From contig JAGBEX010000018.1 of NCBI GenBank assembly GCA_017936765.1, positions 1-35,756 on the forward strand: DNA of 35,756 nucleotides, written 5' to 3'. Position numbers and translations under genes: made by a program. This DNA is from Clostridia bacterium. Lineage in GTDB: Bacteria; Bacillota; Clostridia; Christensenellales; Aristaeellaceae. Shown one piece after another: positions 9,243-15,448 of the stretch; the first letter of the stretch is position 1; each line of letters opens with the position of its first letter. Below the pieces are notes generated by a model. The model saw only the letters and a program-made list of their open reading frames with translations. It did not search any database and was not told the origin of the DNA.

Positions 9243-9267
9243 GAAAAAAGCAGCCGGTGGGCTGCTT
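9243..9267 (-). terminator. Intrinsic terminator of udk
   Basis: On the minus strand, stem AAGCAGCC with loop CACC and GGCTGCTT, followed by a T-run (A-run at 9244-9249 on +). The first two bases of the udk stop codon are in the stem. Confidence 0.85.
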
Positions 9268-9886
9268 AGAGGGTGTTGCTTTTGGCTAACTGGTCTTCTA
9301 CGTAACCGGTGAGGATGTCCACGATGCGGGCATTCTTGCCGCCACGGGCTACGATCACATCGGCTTCGTTGATGTAATTCTTGATGTACTTGTCATACAT
9401 GGGCTTCACCGTGTTCAGATACTGGGCGGAGATGCCGTCGATGTCGCGGGCGCGCTCCTTGATGTCACGCTGGATGCGGCGCAGCAGGCAAATGTCCGTT
9501 TCCACCTGCATATACAATTTCAGGTACATCAGCTCGCACAGGCGCGGGTCGTGGAAGGTGTGGATGCCCTCCAGGATCAGCACGTCGCGGGGGTGGATGA
9601 CCTCGCCGGAATCGGCACGGCGGTGGTTGGAGTAGTCATAGCACTTCCGGGTGATGGGCTGACCGGAGAGCAGCGTTTGGATATCCTGCAAAAGCAGGTC
9701 GTGATCGAAAATGCCGGGTTCGTCATAATTCAGCAGCACCCGCTCCTCGAAGGAGAGATCCGGGTGGTCGTAGTAATAAGCGTCCTGCTGCATGATCAGG
9801 CAGCGATCCCCCAGGCGCGCCTGGAGACTTTCTGCAAGGGTGGATTTTCCACTGCCGCTGGCGCCGCAGATGCCGATGAACAGCAT
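9266..9886 (-). CDS. udk: Uridine kinase
   Basis: A 206-residue P-loop kinase that phosphorylates uridine and cytidine in pyrimidine salvage. Walker A is GASGSGKST at about residues 7-15; the DAYYYDHPDLSFEERV, NYDEPGIFDHDLL and YDYSNHRR blocks are the uridine-kinase/phosphoribulokinase family signature, and DVLILEGIHTFHDPRL carries the Walker B-like strand. The start is the ATG at 9886, eight bases after AGGAGG; a longer frame exists but has no ribosome binding site. The gene is single, with its own promoter and terminator, and is convergent with tpiA. Confidence 0.93.
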   Translation of the reverse strand: MLFIGICGASGSGKSTLAESLQARLGDRCLIMQQDAYYYDHPDLSFEERVLLNYDEPGIFDHDLLLQDIQTLLSGQPITRKCYDYSNHRRADSGEVIHPRDVLILEGIHTFHDPRLCELMYLKLYMQVETDICLLRRIQRDIKERARDIDGISAQYLNTVKPMYDKYIKNYINEADVIVARGGKNARIVDILTGYVEDQLAKSNTL

Positions 9887-9917
9887 GGTGCATACCTCCT
9901 GAAACCATTCTATGGTA

Positions 9918-9946
9918 AAGATACGCCACTTTGCGGTGGCTGTCAA
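9918..9946 (-). promoter_or_regulatory. Promoter of udk
   Basis: On the minus strand TTGACA (9946-9941), 17-bp spacer and TATCTT (9923-9918), about 30 bp before the udk start. Confidence 0.6.
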
Positions 9947-9978
9947 GCCTTATTTCGACAGCCTTCCGCACATTACCA

Positions 9979-10008
9979 ATGACAAACCGGGCGCGCGTGT
10001 GATATCAT
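9979..10008 (+). promoter_or_regulatory. Promoter of the GH18 gene
   Basis: ATGACA, 18-bp spacer and TATCAT with an extended -10 TGA, about 30 bp before the GTG start. Confidence 0.55.
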
Positions 10009-10039
10009 TCATGCGAAAACTTGTCCGGAGGTGAGCGCG

Positions 10040-11215
10040 GTGAAAACCAATCAGCCGCGCACCAAAGAAAAAACGGCGGGGCAGCGCCTTCGCCGGTGGA
10101 TGATGGGAGCTGTTGTGATGACGATGGTAGGCACGACCCTTGCCTCGGCCATGTACCCCTATCCCGTTCAGGCGGCAGAGACTGTTTTGCCCGGCGATGG
10201 CCGCCATGGCCGGGTGGTGATGTATGCTTACGACGGCGGCGGCCTGTCCCTGAAGGACGAACATGCCCATCTGGTGGATCAGCTGAACTACTCCTTCGCG
10301 CTGATCGAGGACGGCGAGGCCACCGGCGACCACTGGCGCAGCATTGCCCATGTGGAAAGCTACCTGCGGCGCAACCCGCACATCGATGGGGTGCTGAGCG
10401 TGGGCGGCTGGGGCGCGGACGGTTTTTCCGATGCCTGCGCCACGCCGGAAGGGCGGCAGAAGCTGGCAGACAGCATTCTGCGGCTGATGGACGCCCACGG
10501 CTTTGTGGGTGTGGATATCGACTGGGAGTACCCCGGCTCCTCGGCGGCGGGGATCGTGAGCCGTCCGGAGGACGAGGAGAACTGGTATCAGCTGCTGGCG
10601 CTTTTGCGCGCCGGGCTGGACGAGCGCCAGGCGGAGCATGGCCGGGACTATCTGCTCTCCGTGGCCATTGGCTGCGGCGAGGAGCAGCTGCAAATGGTGA
10701 ACGGCAGTCGGCTGAACGAGCTGGTGGATCAGGCGGTGCTGATGACCTATGATCTCAGCGGGTTTGACAAGATCACCGGGCATCACGCCGGGTTGTACCC
10801 CAATGAAGACCGGCACAACAGCGGCGCCCGTGCTGTGGCGCTGCTGGCTGAAGGCGGCCTGAGCGAAGGCAAGATGCTGCTGGGCTTCCCTGCCTATGCC
10901 CGGGTGTGGCGGCAGGTGACCGGCGGCGGCAATGGTCTTCACCAGCGTGCTGCCACCAGCGGCAACAAGACCATCGACTTTGATGATATCCTGATGCTGG
11001 AAGGCCAGGGCTACACCGCCTATTATGACGAAGCCGCCTGTGCCGCCTGGTGGTTCGATGGCAACAGCTTCGTCAGCGGCGAGAGCCAGCGCTCCATTGA
11101 TGAAAAAGTGGCCTGGCTGCGGGAGAATAGTCTGCTGGGCTGCGCGGTGTGGAGCTGGAACTCTGATTTGAATGGGAATATGATGGCGATGCTGGATGCG
11201 GCGATGAGAAGGTAA
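10040..11215 (+). CDS. Exported glycoside hydrolase family 18 protein
   Basis: A 391-residue GH18 (chitinase / endo-N-acetylglucosaminidase fold) protein. A basic N-terminus and hydrophobic helix (MMGAVVMTMVGTTLASAM, then VQAAE) form a signal peptide or anchor. The barrel includes the SVGGW strand and FVGVDIDWEYPG, with the catalytic Glu at about residue 163. In the DxxDxDxE motif the first Asp is Val (VGVDIDWE), a departure from the consensus; the two Asp nearest the catalytic Glu and the Glu itself are kept. MTYDLSGF and WSWNSDL are the usual product-side strands. The start is GTG at 10040, eight bases after GGAGG; a GTG at 10031 overlaps that site. Substrate could be chitin, host N-glycans or peptidoglycan; not decided. 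Confidence 0.88.
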   Translation: MKTNQPRTKEKTAGQRLRRWMMGAVVMTMVGTTLASAMYPYPVQAAETVLPGDGRHGRVVMYAYDGGGLSLKDEHAHLVDQLNYSFALIEDGEATGDHWRSIAHVESYLRRNPHIDGVLSVGGWGADGFSDACATPEGRQKLADSILRLMDAHGFVGVDIDWEYPGSSAAGIVSRPEDEENWYQLLALLRAGLDERQAEHGRDYLLSVAIGCGEEQLQMVNGSRLNELVDQAVLMTYDLSGFDKITGHHAGLYPNEDRHNSGARAVALLAEGGLSEGKMLLGFPAYARVWRQVTGGGNGLHQRAATSGNKTIDFDDILMLEGQGYTAYYDEAACAAWWFDGNSFVSGESQRSIDEKVAWLRENSLLGCAVWSWNSDLNGNMMAMLDAAMRR

Positions 11216-11276
11216 GGAATGCCTTGCAGGGAAGCCAGCATGGTTTTCCCTTAGCGACTGTGCGCTAATGCGGCGT

Positions 11277-11494
11277 GCGGGCGATCGCAGATCGCCCCTA
11301 CAGGTGCGCAGAAAAGTGACTTGATCTGCGTCGCGGTGCAACCGTATTTGCGCCGTGACCCCTTCTCGGAGACAACATAGCGACGGCATCCCCGAAAGGG
11401 AGTCCAGAGGGTCGAAGACCCTTTGGCAGGAGAGTCCAGAGAGGGCAGCGCCCTCTCTGGTAGGGGAGTCCAGAGGGGACAAAGTCCCCTCTGG
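11277..11494 (-). repeat. Mosaic hairpin element, copy 3 (upstream of the thrS promoter)
   Basis: It occupies much of the 579-bp gap between the GH18 gene and thrS. Palindrome GGGCGATCGCAGATCGCCC (11279-11297) plus CTAC; GCGTCGCGGTGCAACCG; TTGCGCCGTGACCCC; then three hairpins in a row: CCAGAGGGTC with loop GAA (11404-11426), CCAGAGAGGGC with loop AGC (11436-11460) and CCAGAGGGGAC with loop AAA (11470-11494), each preceded by GAGT. The last hairpin ends three bases before the thrS -35 box. Same orientation as copy 1. The remaining bases 11216-11276 hold only a weak hairpin. Confidence 0.85.
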
Positions 11495-11497
11495 GGC

Positions 11498-11526
11498 TTG
11501 ACTTTTGCAGGGAGGAGAGGTATACT
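11498..11526 (+). promoter_or_regulatory. Promoter of the thrS leader
   Basis: TTGACT, 17-bp spacer and TATACT; predicted start near 11533, giving a leader of about 260 bases before thrS. Confidence 0.75.
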
Positions 11527-11532
11527 GGTAGC

Positions 11533-11754
11533 AATCTTGATGGATGACGGGGAACACGTTTGCAGGAGAGCCGTGTGCAGAGAGTGCGAGTCGGAGGCTG
11601 AAAGCTCGCGCCGCAGGTACTTGCAGGATACCATCCCCCGACGTTGAGCGCGTCATGCCCGATAGCGCATGGAGAGTGGTTGTGAAAACAAGCCGGGTGG
11701 AACCGCGGATGCAGAAATTCAGCATTCGTCCCAGCGATGGGGCGGGTGCTTTTT
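11533..11754 (+). promoter_or_regulatory. T-box riboswitch controlling thrS
   Basis: The leader has the features of a T-box. Stem I contains GATGACGGGG at its base, the AGAGAG bulge near 11579-11584 and a distal stem GCGAG/CTCGC with a GGAGGCTGAAA loop. The T-box proper is GGGTGGAACCGCGG at 11695-11708. The terminator is an 11-bp stem (11722-11732 with 11739-11749, including wobbles) followed by TTTTT. CGTCCC at 11727-11732 can pair either with the T-box side (antiterminator) or with GGGGCG (terminator), the standard switch. The specifier is probably ACC (Thr) at 11630-11632, followed by the usual purine; ACT at 11619-11621 is the alternative. Uncharged tRNA-Thr would permit read-through into thrS. 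Confidence 0.92.
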
Positions 11755-11794
11755 GTTTACCGCCCAAAGAAAAACATTTCAGGAGGAACGCGGT

Positions 11795-13558
11795 ATGAAG
11801 ATCATTTACAACAATGGCACCGTGGCCGAATGCCCCGCAGAGGACGAGCTGCAGGTCATCCGCCACAGCGCGGCGCACATTCTGGCACAGGCTGTGAAGA
11901 ACCTGTACCCCCACGCCCACTTTGCCTACGGCCCTGCCACCGAGAAGGGCTTCCACTACGACATCGACCTGGGCGACACCAAGCTCAGCGAGGAAGACCT
12001 GCCCGCCATCGAGAAGGAAATGCAGGCCATCGTGAAGAAGAACCTGCCCATCAAGCCCTTCTCCCTGAGCCGCGACGAGGCCATCAAGCTGATGGAAGAG
12101 CGCGGCGAAACCTACAAGGTGGAGCATATCGGTGACCTGAGCGAGGACACGGTGCTGACCTTCTATCAGCAGGGCGACTACATCGATATGTGCGTTGGCC
12201 CCCATCTGTGCTACACCAAGGCGCTGAAGGCCTTCAAGCTGATGACCCTTTCCGGCGCTTACTGGAAGAACGACAAGAACAACAAGATGCTCACCCGCAT
12301 CAACGGCATTGCCTTCCGCAACAACGACGAGCTGCAGGATTACCTGAAGCTGCTGGAAGAGGCCGAGAAGCGCGATCACCGCAAGATCGGCAAGGAAATG
12401 GGTCTGTTCATGTTTGCTGATGAAGGCCCCGGCTTCCCCTTCTTCCTGCCCAAGGGTATGCTGGTGAAGAACGCCCTGATCGACTACTGGCGCGACATCC
12501 ACTACGCCGCCGACTATGTGGAAGTGTCCACCCCCATGATGATGAACCGTCACCTGTGGGAGACCAGCGGCCACTGGGATCACTACAAGGACAATATGTA
12601 CGCCACCAAGATCGACGAGGAAGACTATTGCATCAAGCCCATGAACTGCCCCGGCGGCGTGATGGTCTACCGCAATCAGCCCCACTCCTACCGCGAGCTG
12701 CCCATCCGCTGCGGCGAGCTGGGTCTGGTGCATCGCCACGAGCTGAAGGGAGCTCTCCACGGCCTGTTCCGCGTGCGCTGCTTCACCCAGGACGACGCCC
12801 ATATCTTCATGACCCGCGAGCAGATCCCCGACGAGATCGCCGGTGTGGTGAGCCTGATCAACCAGGTGTACACCAAGTTTGGCTTTGAATACTTTGTGGA
12901 GCTGTCCACCCGCCCCGAGGACTCCATGGGTTCCGACGAGGACTGGGAGGATGCAACCAACGGCCTGAAGGCCGCCCTGGAAAAGCTGAACATGCCCTAC
13001 ATCGTCAACGAGGGCGACGGTGCCTTCTATGGCCCCAAGATCGACTTCCACCTGCGTGACTGCCTGGGCCGTACCTGGCAGTGCGGCACCATTCAGCTGG
13101 ATTTCCAGATGCCCCAAAACTTCCAGCTGGAGTATGTGGCCGAGGACGGCTCCAAGAAGCGCCCCATCATGATCCATCGCGTGGTGTATGGCTCCATCGA
13201 GCGCTTCATTGGCATCATCACCGAGCATTTCGCCGGCAAGTTCCCCACCTGGCTGGCTCCCACCCAGGTGAAGGTGCTGCCCGTGTCCGACAAGAGCATG
13301 GCCTATGCCGAGAAGGTCTACGAGGCTCTGCGTGGCGCCAAGGTGCGTGCCGAGCTGGACGACCGCAACGAGAAGATCGGCTACAAGATCCGCTATGCCC
13401 GCCAGGTGGATCGCGTGCCCTACATGCTGATTATCGGCGAGAAGGAAGTGCAGGACGGCACCATCTCCGTGCGCGACCGCGACACCGACCAGACCACCGT
13501 GATGACCATGGACGAGTTCCTGGCCAAGCTGGACAACGAAATCAAGAACCGCATCTAA
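11795..13558 (+). CDS. thrS: Threonyl-tRNA synthetase, lacking a TGS domain
   Basis: A 587-residue class II synthetase charging tRNA-Thr. The editing (N2) domain has HSAAHILAQAV (HxxxH) near residues 25-35 and CVGPHLCYTK around residue 132. The catalytic core has motif 1 (YVEVSTPMMMNRHLWETSGHW), the zinc-site MNCPGG, and motif 2 RCGELGLVHRHELKGALHGL, with a C-terminal anticodon-binding domain (QVKVLPVSDKSMAYAEKV). Usual enzymes are about 640 residues with an N-terminal TGS domain; here only a short MKIIYNNGTVAEC stub precedes the editing domain. AGGAGGAA (11781-11788) fits the ATG at 11795. Expression is controlled by the T-box leader. The stop codon lies in the first hairpin of mosaic copy 4. 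Confidence 0.97.
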   Translation: MKIIYNNGTVAECPAEDELQVIRHSAAHILAQAVKNLYPHAHFAYGPATEKGFHYDIDLGDTKLSEEDLPAIEKEMQAIVKKNLPIKPFSLSRDEAIKLMEERGETYKVEHIGDLSEDTVLTFYQQGDYIDMCVGPHLCYTKALKAFKLMTLSGAYWKNDKNNKMLTRINGIAFRNNDELQDYLKLLEEAEKRDHRKIGKEMGLFMFADEGPGFPFFLPKGMLVKNALIDYWRDIHYAADYVEVSTPMMMNRHLWETSGHWDHYKDNMYATKIDEEDYCIKPMNCPGGVMVYRNQPHSYRELPIRCGELGLVHRHELKGALHGLFRVRCFTQDDAHIFMTREQIPDEIAGVVSLINQVYTKFGFEYFVELSTRPEDSMGSDEDWEDATNGLKAALEKLNMPYIVNEGDGAFYGPKIDFHLRDCLGRTWQCGTIQLDFQMPQNFQLEYVAEDGSKKRPIMIHRVVYGSIERFIGIITEHFAGKFPTWLAPTQVKVLPVSDKSMAYAEKVYEALRGAKVRAELDDRNEKIGYKIRYARQVDRVPYMLIIGEKEVQDGTISVRDRDTDQTTVMTMDEFLAKLDNEIKNRI

Positions 13559-13690
13559 GGGAGGCTTTGCCTCCCTTAGGATCCCACCACCAGAGAGGGC
13601 GCTGCCCTCTCTGGACTCTCCCGGCAGGGGCGCTGCCCCTGCACCCTGCGAAGGGCTTTCAGCCCTCTCGACACCCGTTTCGCGATGCTG
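13555..13690 (+). repeat. Mosaic hairpin element, copy 4 (covers the thrS stop codon)
   Basis: The first stem is CTAAGGGAGGC with loop TTT (13555-13579) and contains the thrS TAA. Then a GATCCCACCA linker, stem CCAGAGAGGGC with loop GCT and GGACTCTCC, stem CAGGGGC with loop GCT, then CGAAGGGCT with loop TTC and its complement running into CGACACCC and GTTTCGCGATG. It is inverted relative to copy 3, so thrS is bracketed by the two. The stem CCAGAGAGGGC is shared exactly with copy 3. Confidence 0.85.
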
Positions 13691-13694
13691 TTTG

Positions 13695-13741
13695 GCTGCC
13701 CTTTTGCTGCGTTTTGCGCGTGCAAGGGGGCGGCTTTTTTT
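13695..13741 (+). terminator. Intrinsic terminator of thrS
   Basis: Stem GCTGCCCTTTTG pairs along 12 positions (three wobbles) with CAAGGGGGCGGC, followed by seven Ts. The T-run touches the stop codon of the convergent gene. Confidence 0.8.
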
Positions 13742-14288
13742 ATTGGAAGCAGGGTTGGGGGTAGAGGGGGAGTTCGGGGCAGCGGGGTTTGCAGGGGGTG
13801 TCCGTCATGCAGGGTTCCCAGCGGAGAAGGTAGGCTTCCACCAGCACCTCCAGCTGGGTGGAGAAGCAGCCCGTGTGGGAGCAGTCCGCGCACACCAGGC
13901 GGACGCAGGGCAGCACCATCAGGCTGGCGCGCCAGCACTCCGGCAGGGGGCAGGTGGGGTTGAGGCACACTTCCGTGCTGATCTCCGCCCTGCCGCTGTG
14001 CAGGCAGCCGCAGGCATCCCGCACCTGGCACAGCAGCGGGATGGTGATCAGGTAGTGCAGGGGGCGGCCATCGGCACAGGGTTCCCAGGCGGGTTCGCCG
14101 CAGGGGGAGACGCTGCACAGCGCATAGGGCGGCTGTGCCTGGCAGGGGAGGCCCTCCACCGTCAGGCTCACGCAGCTGCGCCGCAGCCATGTGCGGCCGC
14201 TGGCGATGATCCTGGGCAGCAGAACGCCCTGCATGGCGGCGGGTTTGCACGGTTTGCAGTCGTTGCAGCAGCAAGTGGGATGTTTCAT
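13740..14288 (-). CDS. Cysteine-rich protein of unknown function
   Basis: A 182-residue protein with about 23 cysteines, opening with MKHPTCCCNDCKPCKPAAMQ and ending in a Cys-Pro-rich tail (CMTDTPCKPRCPELPLYPQPCFQ). The middle alternates hydrophobic strands (YLITIPLLCQVRDACG, SLMVLPCVRLVCADC) and looks beta-rich. No signal peptide or membrane helix is present. GGAGG lies ten bases before the ATG. A longer overlapping frame (240 codons, to 14298) is low-complexity Arg/Pro/Ala and is rejected. Cysteine-rich cytoplasmic proteins of this size in spore formers are sometimes coat or crust proteins, which would fit bofA nearby, but that is speculation; metal binding is another possibility. Confidence 0.65.
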   Translation of the reverse strand: MKHPTCCCNDCKPCKPAAMQGVLLPRIIASGRTWLRRSCVSLTVEGLPCQAQPPYALCSVSPCGEPAWEPCADGRPLHYLITIPLLCQVRDACGCLHSGRAEISTEVCLNPTCPLPECWRASLMVLPCVRLVCADCSHTGCFSTQLEVLVEAYLLRWEPCMTDTPCKPRCPELPLYPQPCFQ

Positions 14289-14341
14289 GGCGCATCATCC
14301 TCCGTTCACAGGCAGGGTATGCGGTGGAGAATGCAGGGGTG

Positions 14342-14369
14342 CAAAAAGACCTCCGTCATTTGACGGAGG
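14342..14369 (-). terminator. Minus-strand terminator downstream of yajC
   Basis: Perfect 9-bp stem CCTCCGTCA / TGACGGAGG (14350-14369) with a TCTTTTT tract on the minus strand. It would stop transcription from yajC before the cysteine-rich gene. Confidence 0.7.
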
Positions 14370-14571
14370 TTGTGGAACAAAATAGTATCTTTGGAGGTGT
14401 CGGAGGCACCGCAGCGCCTCTGACTGTAATCGTATCGCCCGGCTTTGCCGGGCGGGCGGGTCGTTTTTCGCCCTGCGAAAAACATTCCTTACAGATTTGG
14501 ACGGCCGGGAGCGTAGCGACCAGTCCAAATCTGCCAAAACTCAAAGAAGTGACCTTCAGGTCACTTCTTTG
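14350..14571. repeat. Cluster of six consecutive hairpins
   Basis: The whole 288-bp gap between the cysteine-rich gene and yajC is taken up by inverted repeats: 14350-14369; GTCGGAGGC with GCCTCTGAC (14399-14424); CGCCCGGC with loop TTT (14436-14454); GTTTTTCGC with loop CCT (14463-14483); CAGATTTGGAC (14492-14502) with its perfect complement at 14523-14533 enclosing GGGAGCGTAGCGACC; and a 14-bp stem at 14542-14571. No coding sense is seen. Confidence 0.8.
14542..14571 (-). terminator. Probable terminator of yajC
   Basis: Perfect 14-bp stem (CAAAGAAGTGACCT with its complement, 2-base loop) five bases beyond the yajC stop, followed on the minus strand by AGTTTT, a weak U-tract. Confidence 0.6.
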
Positions 14572-14576
14572 AAACG

Positions 14577-14984
14577 TCAGTTGAGGGCTTCGGCATCATT
14601 TTCGATGGTCAGCTCTTCCACGCTGCGGATGCCCCAGCGGGCGAAGACCAGCTTCACGTTGTCGGTGCCAACGGACAGGGTCACGGTGTCGTCCTTGATG
14701 TTCACGATGGTGCCGTAGATGCCGCCGATGGTGCAAACGCGGTCGCCATTCTTCAGATTGGCCAGCATATCCTTGACCTGCTTGTCCTTCTTCTTCTGGG
14801 GACGGATGAGGAAGAAGTAGAACACCACGAAGATGATGATCATGGGCAGCAGGGTACCCAGCATCTGCACAACGGCGGCAGCGCCGGACAGTTCCTGCAT
14901 GGCGGCGGGATCGGTGGCAGCAGTGGTGGTGGTGGCAGTTTCAGCCACGGCGGTGGCAATGCCGAAAATCTTGGTGAAATCCAT
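14577..14984 (-). CDS. yajC: Preprotein translocase subunit YajC
   Basis: A 135-residue single-span membrane protein that associates with SecDF at the Sec translocon. An Ala/Thr-rich N-terminal stretch is followed by the membrane helix (MLGTLLPMIIIFVVFYFFLI, about residues 41-60), then the family hallmark RPQKKKDKQVKDMLANLKNGD and the small beta domain RVCTIGGIYGTIVNIKDD. The N-terminal extension (about 40 residues, TATTTTAATDPAAMQ) is longer than in E. coli YajC. AAGGAGA precedes the ATG by nine bases. secD/secF are not in the window. The gene has its own promoter. Confidence 0.93.
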   Translation of the reverse strand: MDFTKIFGIATAVAETATTTTAATDPAAMQELSGAAAVVQMLGTLLPMIIIFVVFYFFLIRPQKKKDKQVKDMLANLKNGDRVCTIGGIYGTIVNIKDDTVTLSVGTDNVKLVFARWGIRSVEELTIENDAEALN

Positions 14985-15033
14985 GATTGAGAGTCTCCTT
15001 TCAAACTGAACCCTTTCACAGGGCGCTTTTGTT

Positions 15034-15062
15034 ATTATAGCAAATCTTTGCCTTCTTCACAA
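15034..15062 (-). promoter_or_regulatory. Promoter of yajC
   Basis: On the minus strand TTGTGA, 17-bp spacer, TATAAT with extended -10 TGC; about 50 bp before the yajC start. Confidence 0.75.
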
Positions 15063-15093
15063 GGGGGAAAAAGCAAAGTTCATGCCCTGTTCA

Positions 15094-15447
15094 TCATTCC
15101 ACCGTTTTGGTGGCGATGACGTCCACCCCGGTGCCGCACACGTCGGCCAGCACCACGTCGCCCGCATGGACGGGAGCGGTGATGCTCAGACCGGAGAGCG
15201 CCTGCATACAGGCGTTGATCTGCGCCTTGGGAATGGGGGTGCGGGTCTTGACGGAAAGGGGCATGGCTGCGCCCTGCACGGGGATCACCGCGGTGACCAT
15301 GCGCTGGGGAGCAATGCACTCCTGCCTGGCATAGACTTCGCCGCGCTTGCAGGTGTTGCCGGAAACGGAAACGAACTGCCCGTCTTCAATGACCACCGTC
15401 ATGCGGCAGCCCACGGGGCAGGAAATGCAGGTGATGGTCTGTTCCAT
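15094..15447 (-). CDS. DUF1667 domain protein (oxidoreductase partner)
   Basis: A 117-residue small protein with an N-terminal cysteine cluster CISCPVGC (residues 6-13) and CKRGE further on, followed by a beta-rich tail (VHAGDVVLADVCGTGVDVIATKTVE). DUF1667 proteins are found next to GlpA/B-like FAD oxidoreductases, and the spaced cysteines suggest an Fe-S cluster. The ATG at 15447 is one base past the stop of the upstream flavoprotein gene, so translation is probably coupled. It is the last gene of the three-gene minus-strand operon. The usual role is electron transfer for the flavoprotein partners, inferred from context. Confidence 0.85.
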   Translation of the reverse strand: MEQTITCISCPVGCRMTVVIEDGQFVSVSGNTCKRGEVYARQECIAPQRMVTAVIPVQGAAMPLSVKTRTPIPKAQINACMQALSGLSITAPVHAGDVVLADVCGTGVDVIATKTVE

Positions 15448-15448
15448 G

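Noticed and set aside
11251..11634. Short frames in the repeats with peptides such as RGRCPLWTLLPKG
   Set aside because: They are translations of the hairpin modules; similar peptides arise from every copy and in both orientations.
9950..13228. 1092-codon minus-strand open frame across the GH18 gene and thrS
   Set aside because: It is antisense to two clear genes, crosses a T-box leader and repeats, and shows low-complexity composition only.
13576..14298. 240-codon minus-strand frame overlapping the cysteine-rich gene
   Set aside because: Runs on into the hairpin element and thrS terminator, Arg/Pro/Ala-rich; the 182-residue frame has better composition and a clean stop.
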